DNA of 14,171 nt from JBBDWZ01 sp050732575 (GCA_050732575.1 JBOHRF010000115.1:1-14171), one strand, 5' to 3'. Positions 1 to 7,316 are shown, counted from the stretch's first letter. Notes: generated by a model from the sequence alone, not told the origin. A program made the numbers and translations.

Positions 1-201
1 GCCCACACGCACGCGCCGGATCAAACCCGCGTGCTCCAGCACATCCAGGTGTTTCGAGATGGCCGGCCGCGAGATCTGAAAGGGCGCCGCCAGCACACCT
101 ACAGTGGCGGTACCGCGCTCCAGCCGGGTCACGATCGCGCGGCGTGTGGGATCGGCGAGCGCGGCAAAGATGAGATCGAGCTTCTGCGAACTGGTAACCA
201 T
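1..201 (-). CDS. ArsR-family winged-helix repressor, N-terminal part (runs off left edge)
   Basis: Sixty-seven codons are visible from an ATG at 201 to the window edge. The product starts MVTSSQKLDLIFAALADPTR and continues with a helix-turn-helix region reading ISRPAISKHLDVLEHAGLI at about residues 43-61. The ALADPTRR opening and the SRPAISKHLDVLE recognition helix are typical of the ArsR/SmtB family, especially the subgroup that acts on its own operon and a neighbouring SRPBCC-type gene. It would bind DNA as a dimer and be released by a ligand or metal; no metal ligands are visible in this part. A promoter and a palindrome lie directly at the start, so autorepression is likely. The start is fixed by the promoter; there is no Shine-Dalgarno. 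The family usually has 100-120 residues, so about half lies outside the window. Confidence 0.9.
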   Translation of the reverse strand, partial: MVTSSQKLDLIFAALADPTRRAIVTRLERGTATVGVLAAPFQISRPAISKHLDVLEHAGLIRRVRVG

Positions 202-210
202 TTAGTTACC
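193..210. promoter_or_regulatory. Inverted repeat over the arsR start codon, probable ArsR operator
   Basis: GGTAAC (193-198) and GTTACC (205-210) are exact inverted complements separated by six bases. Allowing one mismatch the symmetry extends to nine bases per arm. The repeat covers the ATG at 201-199 and the predicted transcription start, where a bound dimer would block transcription. ArsR proteins bind such dyads. An 11-base copy of one arm, ATGGTTACCAG, recurs on the plus strand at 330-340. Confidence 0.6.
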
Positions 211-239
211 AATATCGGGCGACCAGCTGGCCGTGTCAA
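211..239 (-). promoter_or_regulatory. Sigma-70-type promoter of arsR
   Basis: On the minus strand TTGACA (239-234) is followed after 17 bases by GATATT (216-211), which matches four of six -10 positions. The start site would fall around 204-202, almost on the ATG at 201, so the mRNA is probably leaderless. This agrees with the absence of a Shine-Dalgarno sequence. Confidence 0.6.
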
Positions 240-250
240 GCGCGTGGAGC

Positions 251-274
251 AACGGCCGCGGAAGCGCGGCCGTT
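251..274. terminator. Strong GC hairpin, possible terminator
   Basis: AACGGCCGCG (251-260) and CGCGGCCGTT (265-274) pair perfectly over ten bases around a GAAG loop. It lies between the minus-strand gene remains ending at 374 and the arsR promoter, where a terminator for leftward transcripts would be expected. The T-rich tail is weak on either strand, so the function is uncertain. Confidence 0.4.
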
Positions 275-373
275 TGTGCTTCACCTCGACGAGCAGCGCA
301 CGGGCACTCAGGTGGTGGCTCACCCGTTGATGGTTACCAGGAAGGAGCAAACCGCAGTCGGTCGAACGTAAGA

Positions 374-620
374 CTAGCCGCGCTTCTTCAGGTCGAGGCT
401 CATGGCCACGGACTCGGCTTTTGGATTCATCTGCATCCGCGCGGACCCGTTCAGTGGCTCGGCCTTCGGCTCGACCGACCAGAGTGGCGAGAACCAATCG
501 GCGCCGGCCGGAGGCATCTGCGCGAAGGGGTCCGTGTTGCTTGGACTCTTTCCGCCCTGGAGCATGTAAGCCTCGCCGATGCCGGAAATTCCGGGTGTCT
601 TTTTCTGCTCGTAGCCCCTG
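374..620 (-). pseudogene. C-terminal piece of an unrecognised protein
   Basis: The minus-strand frame ending with TAG at 374 reads YEQKKTPGISGIGEAYMLQG, then KSPSNTDPFAQMPPAGADWF, and closes with NPKAESVAMSLDLKKRG. The composition looks coding, unlike the low-complexity shadow frames around it. The YMLQGGKSPSNTDPF stretch reminds me of a family of secreted hypothetical proteins, but I cannot name it. No start codon belongs to this piece: its upstream end merges, one frame over, with the alpha/beta hydrolase remains. It could be the tail of that gene after a frameshift, or a separate gene fused by deletion. Confidence 0.4.
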
Positions 621-855
621 TTTGAGCATAGCGAAGCCGTGGCCGCCTTTTGCATAGGCGTGCAATTCCGCGGGCCGACCCGCCGCGATCCATGCGTTGT
701 AGGTTTCCGTGCACGCCGCGGCAGATACCAGCCGGTCGTCCCTGGCCACCGCAATGAATGCTGGCGGCGCCGACGCGAGCGGACGCATTTGGGGCGGCCC
801 GTACGTGTACAGCAAGGCCATGGAGTCCGGATTGGGCTGGTCAGGCGGGCCGATG
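600..855 (-). pseudogene. Alpha/beta hydrolase (esterase-like), C-terminal fragment
   Basis: On the minus strand the reading from about 850 to 600 gives LASAPPAFIAVARDDRLVSA, then TYNAWIAAGRPAELHAYAKG and GHGFAMLKQG. This is the end of an acetyl-esterase or dienelactone-hydrolase-like alpha/beta hydrolase: PPAFIAVARDDRLV carries the acidic catalytic residue, and GGHGFAM carries the catalytic histidine of the triad. The N-terminal two thirds, including the nucleophile serine, are missing. The fragment is cut at about 855, where the IS91-type transposase begins on the other strand, so insertion or deletion linked to the element is the likely cause. Downstream it shifts into the frame of the neighbouring unrecognised piece. 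Confidence 0.6.
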
Positions 856-861
856 ACCAGG

Positions 862-1434
862 GACGTAATTATCCTGCTGCGCGCCCTCCGCACCACGCTC
901 CGGCGCGCCAGTCCGTCCCGGTCCGGACGCGCGCAGTTCGGCGCCGTCTCCTTCCGGCACCGCTTCGGCTCCGCCCTCAACCCACATTTCCACCTCCACG
1001 AGGTCGTCCTCGACGGCGTCTTCTCCGAAGAGCCCGACGGCAGCGTCACCTACCACGAGGCGACCCACCTCTCTGCCCACGACGCCCACCGCCTCCAGCG
1101 CACGCTGCAGCGCCGCGTGCTGCGCCTCTTCCTGCGTCGTGGCCTGCTCGACGACGCCACCGTCGCCAACATGCTCACCCTGCTCTGCACCGGCTGCGGA
1201 GCCCCGCTGCACATCCTCGCCTTCCTCACCGCGGCCGAGCCCGTCGGGGCCATCCTCCGCCACCTCGGCCTGCCCACGACCCCACCACCCCTCTCCCCTG
1301 GACGCGCTCCGCCCCACTACGACTTCGGCTTCGACGCCGACCCCGGCCCCGACATCGATCAGACACCCAGCTACGATCCGACCGAACCCGAGCCCGTCCC
1401 GGACGTCGACTTCAACCAGAGCCACGGCGCCTGA
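862..1434 (+). pseudogene. IS91-family (Y2) transposase, truncated and internally deleted
   Basis: The plus-strand frame ending with TGA at 1434 contains LLRALRTTLRRASPSRSGRA, then FGAVSFRHRFGSALNPHFHL, then HEVVLDGVF. This is the HxH region of the IS91/ISCR rolling-circle transposase (Y2_Tnp). After RRVLRLFLRRGLLDDATVAN the frame jumps to CTGCGAPLHILAFL and ILRHLGLPTTPPPL, which is the C-terminal zinc-like and tail region. By comparison with the family, about 150-170 residues, including the catalytic tyrosines, are missing at this point, and the N-terminal zinc finger is missing too. It cannot be active. It sits directly upstream of an oriIS-like end, as in intact elements. Confidence 0.8.
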
Positions 1435-1444
1435 GGCCGGGCCG

Positions 1445-1593
1445 CGCCCGCCAGCCCGCTCCGGCCCCACCGCCGACCCATCTCCCTATCGCCTCGAGCC
1501 CGAACCGCCAGGGCAGACCTCTTTCAGCCAGTCCCGTTGACGGTCCACCGTCCGCCACCGTGCCGAACATGTCGTTTGGATTTCCAATCCCCT
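1445..1593 (+). repeat. IS91/ISCR-type right end (oriIS-like), copy 1
   Basis: About 149 bp downstream of the transposase stop recurs at 5439-5586 in the same orientation, with about six differences that I count by eye, one of them a single-base gap. The end reads GTCGTTTGGATTTCCAATCC, close to the ISCR1 oriIS pattern GCGTTTGAACTTCCTATACCC (family knowledge). A small hairpin, GACGG-TCCA-CCGTC at 1539-1552, lies about 40 bases before the end, as expected for the nicking end. The flank after ATCCC is CTCA, not the usual CTTG or GTTC target. Confidence 0.7.
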
Positions 1594-1689
1594 CATTGCA
1601 CGGAGGGATTCGGGGCTGGGGCATGTGCCCCAAACGGCAGTTGTTCGTCCGATTGGGAGACGGTCCCATGCGAAAGCGCGAACGGTTTC

Positions 1690-1698
1690 TGCTATAAT
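1690..1698 (+). promoter_or_regulatory. Possible extended -10 promoter
   Basis: TGCTATAAT is a perfect extended -10 element in otherwise GC-rich DNA, about 110 bases before the ATG at 1808. I see no good -35 at the right distance. The site lies about 100 bases outside oriIS copy 1. Confidence 0.35.
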
Positions 1699-1807
1699 CA
1701 CATAAACAATTGCTGGCATACCATAACCCATCAGCAGTGCTGCGATTGTTTGTGTTCGCCTTGGGCGGGGGATTCTCGGAATATTGTTGGTGCGATGGTT
1801 ACGACCC

Positions 1808-2131
1808 ATGAGCACGAAACAAAATGACTTGATATTTGAGGCCGAACAGGATGACGAACCAAACGTTGGAACAGGTCCACAGAAGGCACCGTATCGAAAA
1901 CGTGCATCCCGCTGCGCGGATGGCGTTTACAATCCAAGAGTCGAACGTGGCGCGCGAGTCATTTCTCCACCAGGTCAGCGAGCAACCGCGGGGTTGGAGC
2001 GAGCGTTTCAGTTCCGGGAATCACTCGTTGAGCGGGAAGCCGATGCGCCGCGGACGAAGGTGCGACGACGAAGGCATAGCGGCTTATTCGAGAACGAGCC
2101 ATGCGGGATAACAGCGGTGCCACGCGCATGA
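1808..2131 (+). CDS. Hypothetical protein, unrecognised and weakly supported
   Basis: An ATG at 1808 opens 107 codons beginning MSTKQNDLIFEAEQDDEPNV. The first 20 residues are acidic and look natural; the rest is rich in Arg and Pro and could be a chance frame. A second frame over the same bases, starting at 1836, is about equally long, so a frameshift within a real gene is possible. There is no clear Shine-Dalgarno. I know no family for it. It lies between a possible extended -10 site and a better-supported broken secreted protein on the same strand. Confidence 0.25.
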   Translation: MSTKQNDLIFEAEQDDEPNVGTGPQKAPYRKRASRCADGVYNPRVERGARVISPPGQRATAGLERAFQFRESLVEREADAPRTKVRRRRHSGLFENEPCGITAVPRA

Positions 2132-2200
2132 GGGAAAACGTGACCTGGGGTGCACTACTTCCGAAAGGCTAATCGTGGTTGAGGAAGGAACGTCACCGGA

Positions 2201-2657
2201 ATGTTAATGATAAAGAAGCTGCGTGCACCTCTCGTGCTGGCCGTAATGCTCAGTACCTCTTGGGCGCCGCCTCGCATCGTGATGTTCCACGGTGGTTTTC
2301 TGGAAAACCGGATCTACCTGACCAACTTGAATGAAAACCAGCTCTTCATCGCCGCACTGCATCACGCCGATGCCGTGGACGTTCAGAAACTGAAGGAAAG
2401 ACCTTACGCTGACGTCACCTTCTATTGGCTGGCGGTACTACGAATCATTCGTTCGGGACGGCGAGGCTGGTCTCAAAAAACTCAATCCAGACGGTCCGTT
2501 CTCCCGGCAGGCTCGATACTACCCCGCCTATCGAAGCGCCGCGCCACTTCTGGTTTTCAAGACGTCAGCCAGGTCAAGAGACAGCCGGACTCGAAGTATC
2601 GATCATGTGGGACTCGAGATTCTTAGGAAGTACGGTGTCACGATGGGCAAATGGTAA
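2201..2657 (+). pseudogene. Secreted hypothetical protein split by one frameshift
   Basis: From ATG 2201, preceded by GAGGAAGGA about 11 bases upstream, the product begins MLMIKKLRAPLVLAVMLSTS, a signal peptide probably cut after SWA. It continues IVMFHGGFLENRIYLTNLNE and then RPYADVTFYWLA. At about 2435 one extra base shifts the frame. In the frame ending with TAA at 2657 the sequence resumes YYESFVRDGEAGLKKLNPDG, FSRQARYYPAYRSAAPLLVF and ends ILRKYGVTMGKW. Both halves have natural composition and join smoothly, so I read one gene of about 152 codons. Read straight on, the first frame instead stops at 2626 after 141 codons. I cannot name the family. The product is probably periplasmic or extracellular. 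It may be a pseudogene or an intact gene with a sequencing indel. Confidence 0.55.
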
Positions 2658-3219
2658 ACGCCCCGCGGCAGTTAGCACAATCTCAGGATGCCGGACGCCC
2701 GCAGGCCTTGGTGCACATCGGCACCCATCACATGAGGAAACTGATGCTGCCGGCCGTTTCTAAATCGTCAGGGGCATTCGGTGCCACTCTCCACCAAGGG
2801 GGAGCCGCGCGGCAATGGCCCATCAACGTCCGGTATCCGGCGCCACTTCCGTTCCGGACGAATGCGATGCGAGAACTTCCGCCTTGCGCATGATTGGCCT
2901 TCATCAACTGTGGTCCGCTGTGCGATTGCAAGACGATGGAGCTCGTGCGAAGAGTTGAAACCGACCGCCGCGCACGCGCTTGACCTCGGCACGCGTGGCC
3001 TGCCCACCGCACCGCCGCAGCGTATGGTAATCGGGGTTTCTGTTGTGGTGAGGTAACGCGACTACGATGTAGCCCTCAACGCTGGCGCGCTGCCGCGTAC
3101 GCAGTCCCACCCCAGCCGCGGTGATCGCGCAGCATGGGTGCCAAGGCCTGGCGGAACAGCGCGGTGGCGCGACCGTCGGGAGCTGACTCCGCATCCCGGG
3201 TGCTCGAACGGGTACTTCG
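2658..3219. other. 562 bp with no supported gene
   Basis: Open frames exist on both strands but overlap each other and have biased, shadow-like composition. The only faintly natural stretch is on the minus strand near 3040-3095, reading EGYIVVALPHHNRNPDYHTL, which could be a scrap of a hydrolase; I do not call it. An inverted repeat CGTCCGG/CCGGACG at 2827-2860 has a 20-base loop and no clear role. Confidence 0.4.
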
Positions 3220-3640
3220 TCAGCGAATGCCCGCGCGCACACCTGCCGGCTGCGTCTCCGGCCGCGCGCGCGGCGCGACTTCGTCCAGCGTACCGGCATC
3301 ATACAACCGTCCGTTCTTCATGACGTAGCGCATGTGAGCGGATCGCGGTCCAGCACGAGGATGTCCGCCAGCTTGCCGGCTTCGATGGTGCCAATGTCTT
3401 TGTCGAAGACCAATGGCCTCCGCACCGTAGATGGTTGCCGCGCGCAACACATCATGGGGCGCCATGCCACCGGCGCCCGTGGCCCATACTTCCCCGTGAT
3501 AGCCGAGGCCCTGCAATTGACCGTGGCTGCCCACGGCGCCGCCCGCGCCCTTCTCGATTACGAGGTCAGCGGAAGTCTCGCTGGCGGCGGCATGGGCGTG
3601 GTTTGCAAGTTCCCGCGACCCAGCGCTCGATACTTTACTG
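3220..3640 (-). pseudogene. Amidohydrolase (imidazolonepropionase-like), C-terminal fragment
   Basis: Reading leftwards from about 3540 the minus strand gives GSHGQLQGLGYHGEVWATGA, then MAPHDVLRAATIYGAEAIGL. One frame over it gives KDIGTIEAGKLADILVLDRD, then back in the first frame MRYVMKNGRLYDAGTLDEV to a stop at 3220. This is the C-terminal barrel strand and beta-sandwich region of the metal-dependent amidohydrolase family, including the GKLADILVLDRDP motif. Two compensating shifts, at about 3415 and 3340, plus loss of the linker before MRYVMKNG, break it. The metal-binding N-terminal HxH region and most of the barrel are absent. No gene with the missing part lies upstream; the next gene is the ATPase. 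Confidence 0.75.
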
Positions 3641-3801
3641 AGTTGCTAGACCCAGCCGGCTGACTCGACTCACCGATCGGCCGCTGCTTAAGGGCCAGGC
3701 GCAACTCGGCGGGGTGTCGTGCGCCGGGAACAAGCTGAGGCGAATCATAGTCGGTCGGATGGGGCGGTTCCATGGTTGGTCAAGACACCTGGCGCGTGTC
3801 G

Positions 3802-5031
3802 TCAAATCACGCGACTCCAGGGCACAGCCAGCACGCGTTTGGTCAGCCAGAACGTTTCCTCACCCGTGTACATCAGCAACGCGGCAGCCGCGCGATCCTG
3901 GTATTCATCGAGAAAGGTTTCCAGGTGCCGGGCATCATCCAACCCCACTTTGCGTGCTGCTTTGACTTCTACGGGCAACACGCAACGCGGTGTTTCCACC
4001 ACGAAGTCGACTTCCGCACCACTGACGGTGCGCCAATACAGCACGCTCACGGGCTCGTTTTGCAGCGCGGTCCAGGCGTGCAGGTCTGTAGCCACCAGGT
4101 TTTCCAGCTGTGCGCCCGCAGGTTCCGGACTGCCTGCAAGGTGCAGCGCGAGTCCGGTATCCGACCAGAACACCTTCGGTGCTTTCACCAGTCGCTTCGT
4201 GCGGTTCACGGAATAGGCGGGCACGCGCACGAGTTGATACGAGACTTCCAGCAGGTTGATGTACCGGTTCACCGTTGATGTGGGCAGGGCGAGGTCGCGA
4301 GCGACATCGGCCTGGTTGAGCAGCTTGCCGACGCGTAGCGTGAGGGCCGTCATGAGCCGACGCAGATCTGCAAGATTCTCGATCGCTGACAACTGTCGGA
4401 AGTCGCGCTCGAGGTACGTCAGCGTGTATCCGTCGAACCAGTCGCGCCGCTGCGAGGGACTCGACAGCGCGTACGCGGGAACAGGATACCCTCCGCGCTG
4501 CGCCAACTCCTCCCACGGCTCATCGGGCGCGACCTGTGCGTTCAGCACGTCCGGCCAGTTGCGCGCCTTTTCAGCCAGCAACTCCGACCAGGCACCGGCA
4601 CTGGCCAGTCCCAACTGCTCGCGGCGGGTCAGCGGCCATAACGTGACGTAACCGGCCCGGCCAGCCAACGATTCCGAGATTCGTTCCATGAGCAACAGGT
4701 TGGCCGAACCGGTCAACACGAACTGGCCGCGCTCACTTCGATCGTCAACCGCCTGTTTGACGGCCAGCAACAGGTCGGGTACGCGCTGCACCTCGTCCAG
4801 GGCCAGGCGGTGGGCCCGACTGAGCAGGCTTTCCGGGTCACGCTTCGCCTGCTCGCGCAACAGCACATCATCGAGCGTGAGATACAGCCTCTCACCGGTC
4901 ACGTCGGGCTGCCGCACCAGTGTGCTCTTACCGGTCTGGCGCGCACCGGTCAGGACTACCACGGGGAAGACGTGCAGCAGTTGATCCAGGCGCGCGGCAC
5001 TGGCCCTGGGGAGGAGTGGCGGTGGCTGCAT
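3802..5031 (-). CDS. AAA-type ATPase with DUF4143 domain
   Basis: An intact 409-residue protein, the normal length for the AAA_14/DUF4143 family. A P-loop reading GARQTGKST lies at about residues 29-37, a Walker B reading LALDEVQ at about 76-82, and a sensor-like FVLTGSAN at about 104-111, followed by SLAGRAGYVTLWPLTRREQL. The DUF4143 region includes GGYPVPAYALS and DGYTLTYLERDFRQ and then a winged-helix-like part. Near the C-terminus GAEVDFVVE followed by LPVEVKAAR resembles a PD-(D/E)XK nuclease core. The family is widespread, cytoplasmic and often mobile; its function is largely unknown. It is the only long undamaged gene between the two IS91-type ends. The start at 5031 is set by a promoter palindrome two bases upstream and there is no Shine-Dalgarno. 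Confidence 0.93.
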   Translation of the reverse strand: MQPPPLLPRASAARLDQLLHVFPVVVLTGARQTGKSTLVRQPDVTGERLYLTLDDVLLREQAKRDPESLLSRAHRLALDEVQRVPDLLLAVKQAVDDRSERGQFVLTGSANLLLMERISESLAGRAGYVTLWPLTRREQLGLASAGAWSELLAEKARNWPDVLNAQVAPDEPWEELAQRGGYPVPAYALSSPSQRRDWFDGYTLTYLERDFRQLSAIENLADLRRLMTALTLRVGKLLNQADVARDLALPTSTVNRYINLLEVSYQLVRVPAYSVNRTKRLVKAPKVFWSDTGLALHLAGSPEPAGAQLENLVATDLHAWTALQNEPVSVLYWRTVSGAEVDFVVETPRCVLPVEVKAARKVGLDDARHLETFLDEYQDRAAAALLMYTGEETFWLTKRVLAVPWSRVI

Positions 5032-5032
5032 T

Positions 5033-5067
5033 TATCCCACATTATGGGATATATACAGCCCCGTCAA
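5033..5067 (-). promoter_or_regulatory. ATPase promoter with palindromic operator
   Basis: On the minus strand TTGACG (5067-5062) is followed after 15 bases by CATAAT (5046-5041). A perfect seven-base dyad, TATCCCA (5033-5039) and TGGGATA (5045-5051) around a five-base centre, straddles the -10. Transcription should start within about three bases of the ATG at 5031, giving a leaderless mRNA. The symmetry argues for a dimeric repressor; which protein binds is unknown. The short 15-base spacer is the weak point. Confidence 0.55.
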
Positions 5068-5228
5068 GGGAGAATATCTGCCGGGTGAGCGGCAGCCAAT
5101 TCGATGCACGCAGCATCCCGGCCTGGCACCCCACGAAGTCAGGCATTCTCGAAGATGCCGCAGCGCCCTGCCGCGGCCGCGCTGTTTGCTGGGAGAAGCC
5201 AAGTTCAGTTTCTGGTCGGCCGAGGCGG

Positions 5229-5440
5229 TGATTCAGGGGTGCGGTTGGCCCGCCGACGACTTCCTTCGATTCGGTGAACGGTCCGTCCTTCACCGTCCAC
5301 CTTGCCGCCGTTGTACCGGACGGGCGCGCCCTTCTCGGGCGGCGTAAGCCCATCGAGTGCGAGGAGGACGCGCGCCTTCGCGAGCTGCTCGTTGTACTTC
5401 ATCATCTTCTCCACCGCGTCGGCCGGGGAGGAGGCCGCCG
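5229..5440 (-). pseudogene. YCII-related (DGPF domain) protein, truncated and frameshifted
   Basis: From about 5440 leftwards the minus strand reads AAASSPADAVEKMMKYNEQL, then AKARVLLALDGLTPPEKGAP and VRYNGGKV. One extra G near 5296 shifts the frame, after which TVKDGPFTESKEVVGG follows. DGPFTE-KE is the hallmark of the YCII-related/DGPF family, small cytosolic proteins often found beside ECF sigma factors. The first 20 or so residues are absent because oriIS-like copy 2 begins exactly there, and everything after EVVGG is lost. A shorter relic of the same kind of gene lies at 9169-9214. Confidence 0.75.
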
Positions 5441-5586
5441 CCCGCCAGCCCGCTCCGGCCCCGCCGCCCACCCATCTCCCTATCGCCTCGAGCCGAACCG
5501 CCAGGGCAGACCTCTTTCAGCCAGTCCCGTTAACGGTCCACCGTCCGCCAGCGTGCCGAACATGTCGTTTGGATTTCCTATCCCCT
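5439..5586 (+). repeat. IS91/ISCR-type right end (oriIS-like), copy 2
   Basis: This is the second copy of the 149-bp end at 1445-1593, in direct orientation and about 96 percent identical by my count. It ends GTTTGGATTTCCTATCCC and is followed by CTTG, one of the tetranucleotides next to which IS91 elements insert (family knowledge), so this looks like a true insertion junction. No transposase lies upstream: the YCII fragment abuts it. The hairpin equivalent, ACGG-TCCA-CCGT at 5533-5544, is retained. Confidence 0.7.
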
Positions 5587-6093
5587 TGGCGTGCGCGGTG
5601 CGCAAGGCAAACCGCCGCCGGAGGGTGTGGCAGGCGGACCTGCCGGTGTATGTGCCGCTCCCAAGCTCATCTCATATCTCACGCAAGATGCAGGATCCAG
5701 TCTGCTGCCTCCGCGCGAAGTATTCATGATCGAATTGTGGTGCGGCGCCACTCTGCGCACAGGTGAGGGACAAGCAGTGCGCAGCCATGGAGAAGTCGCT
5801 GAGTCGTGTGCTAATTGCCGGCTGATCCTGCCAACTTTGCTCTGCCGGAGTCCGGCACGCACGTAGACAGCACTCGGTCGCAATCGCCGCGCCGATCTTC
5901 TGTGTCCCACGCAGACGGCAATGCGCAACCGCCGCACTGCCAGGCCCGATTGTGCAGATGACCGCGCTATGCGCAGGGCATCCCACAGTGACAGGGCACG
6001 CCGGGCGCCGTTGTGGAGTCGCCATCTCCTGGCGCCGTGAATTGCGCAACGAGCTGATCGCACGTTCCGCTACAGGGATCCAGTCAGCCGGGG
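5587..6093. other. 507 bp with no supported gene
   Basis: This stretch between oriIS-like copy 2 and the promoter at 6094 has overlapping open frames on both strands. They are rich in Arg, Ala, Cys and Pro, and none has a ribosome site or a recognisable domain. I see no tRNA, repeat array or strong terminator in it. Confidence 0.4.
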
Positions 6094-6123
6094 TGGACAG
6101 TCGCTTTGACGGTGACGTACAAT
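6094..6123 (+). promoter_or_regulatory. Sigma-70-type promoter of the M23-like lipoprotein
   Basis: TGGACA (6094-6099) and TACAAT (6118-6123) each match five of six consensus positions and are 18 bases apart. Transcription would start near 6130, about 54 bases before the GTG at 6184. A second TTGACG at 6106 has no matching -10. Confidence 0.5.
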
Positions 6124-6183
6124 CACTGGACCCTTCCCCTCCGCAAGACTCGCCTGGATGCACTTCGCGCCGAGGTGGTGCTC

Positions 6184-7285
6184 GTGAAAAACAAGCCGCG
6201 CCGCATCGCAACCGTGGCCGGGCCGCTGCTCATTGCCGGCCTGACATCCGCATGTGAAGTGCTGGGCCTGGGCGAGGAGGACTGCCGGCCGAATCCGGCG
6301 CCGGTGTTCACGCACATGTTTCACGGACCTGAGTCAGGTCCGCTCCATCGTGCCGCTGGGCACGCCATCGTCCGGCGGCGAGATCAAGGAGCGGCACCAG
6401 GTGCAGGTGCTGACCACGACGGCCGGAGGCCTGGTGACCGGGCGCAACGCGCCCGTCAGCGCGGCGGCCGAAGGCAGGATCCTCAATGTCCGGCACTACC
6501 GGTCGACTTCACCACCGGCGCCGTACGCAGACGATTACTACGGGCTGACCTTCGAGTTCAGCTGCGAAGTAACGGCGCGCTTCGACCACCTTCGCACGGC
6601 GAGCGAAAAGCTGCGCGCCGCGGCGGGCTCGAGAATCTCGAACACCTTCGAAAAGCCGGAGCGGTCCACTCGTTTTGCTGCGGGTGAGGTCATTGGCCAC
6701 ACCGATGGCAACCCGCCCGCGCCAGCGAGTGAGCCGCGCACGTTCGCTTTCGATTACGCGCTCTACAACGCAACGCACGAAAACAGTTTCGTGAACCTGG
6801 ACCGGTACCGTCAAAACAGGCATCTGCATCTCAGTCTGCGCGCGGTGTGTGGTGGGGAGTACTACTCGGGAAGCCTGCGCGCCCAGTTCAACACAGCGCT
6901 CGGCTACGGCAATGTCAGCGCGGGCGGGGACTGCCGCAGCGCCAGTCGCGACGTGGCCGGCGCACTGGCGGGCAGCTGGTTCCGGTCGGGATCCGCAGCC
7001 GATGTCGATGGCTGGCGGCTGGCCATCGCCACGGAAGTCGAAGGTGCGGTACGCCTGGCCATTCACCCATTCTCCGCGTTCTTCTTCACGCCCGTGCGCA
7101 CCACGGGCGTCGTCAACATCGATCCCGCGCTGGCTCGTGGCACGACACCGTACTGCTACACGGACAACGCGACGGAATTCTGGTTCCAGCTTTCATCGGA
7201 TGGATTGCGCCTGTCGATGTTGCAGCGTGCCGGTCGCTGCCTGGGACCAGCGCCCACGACGTACATGGTGCAGTGGGAGCGATGA
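6184..7285 (+). pseudogene. Lipoprotein with degenerate M23/LytM-like domain, one frameshift
   Basis: GTG 6184, five bases after AGGTGG, starts a lipoprotein signal ending in the lipobox LTSAC (Cys at residue 24), then NPAPVFTHMF. At about 6320 one extra T shifts the frame. Coding resumes at FTDLSQVRSIVPLGTPSSGG and runs to TGA at 7285. Later motifs are ADDYYGLTFEFSCEVTARFD, HLRTASEKL, GEVIGHTDG, FAFDYALYN and FVNLDRY followed by LHLSLR and LRAQF. This order resembles secreted proteins with an M23-peptidase-like fold in bacteria of this kind; the usual zinc ligands are not evident, so it may bind rather than cut. The C-terminal third (WFRSG to MVQWER) is a separate beta-rich region. Total length would be about 367 residues. 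The long second frame is undamaged, so the shift may be a sequencing error. Confidence 0.65.
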
Positions 7286-7316
7286 GCGATTCGTTTTGGC
7301 CTGACCATTGACCCCA

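Noticed and set aside
841..1470. Long minus-strand open frame (209 codons) opposite the transposase.
   Set aside because: Its Gly/Glu/Val-rich composition is the mirror of a GC-rich coding strand; the plus strand carries recognisable transposase motifs.
2827..2860. Inverted repeat CGTCCGG/CCGGACG with 20-base loop.
   Set aside because: Seven-base arms with a long loop are expected by chance in DNA this GC-rich; no T tract and no gene end nearby.
3040..3095. Minus-strand stretch EGYIVVALPHHNRNPDYHTL, possible alpha/beta hydrolase scrap.
   Set aside because: Only about 20 natural-looking residues and no flanking motif in any frame; too little to support a call.
5672..6211. Minus-strand open frame of 179 codons.
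   Set aside because: No domain, no ribosome site and Cys/Arg/Ser-rich composition; it overlaps the promoter and start of the M23-like lipoprotein.
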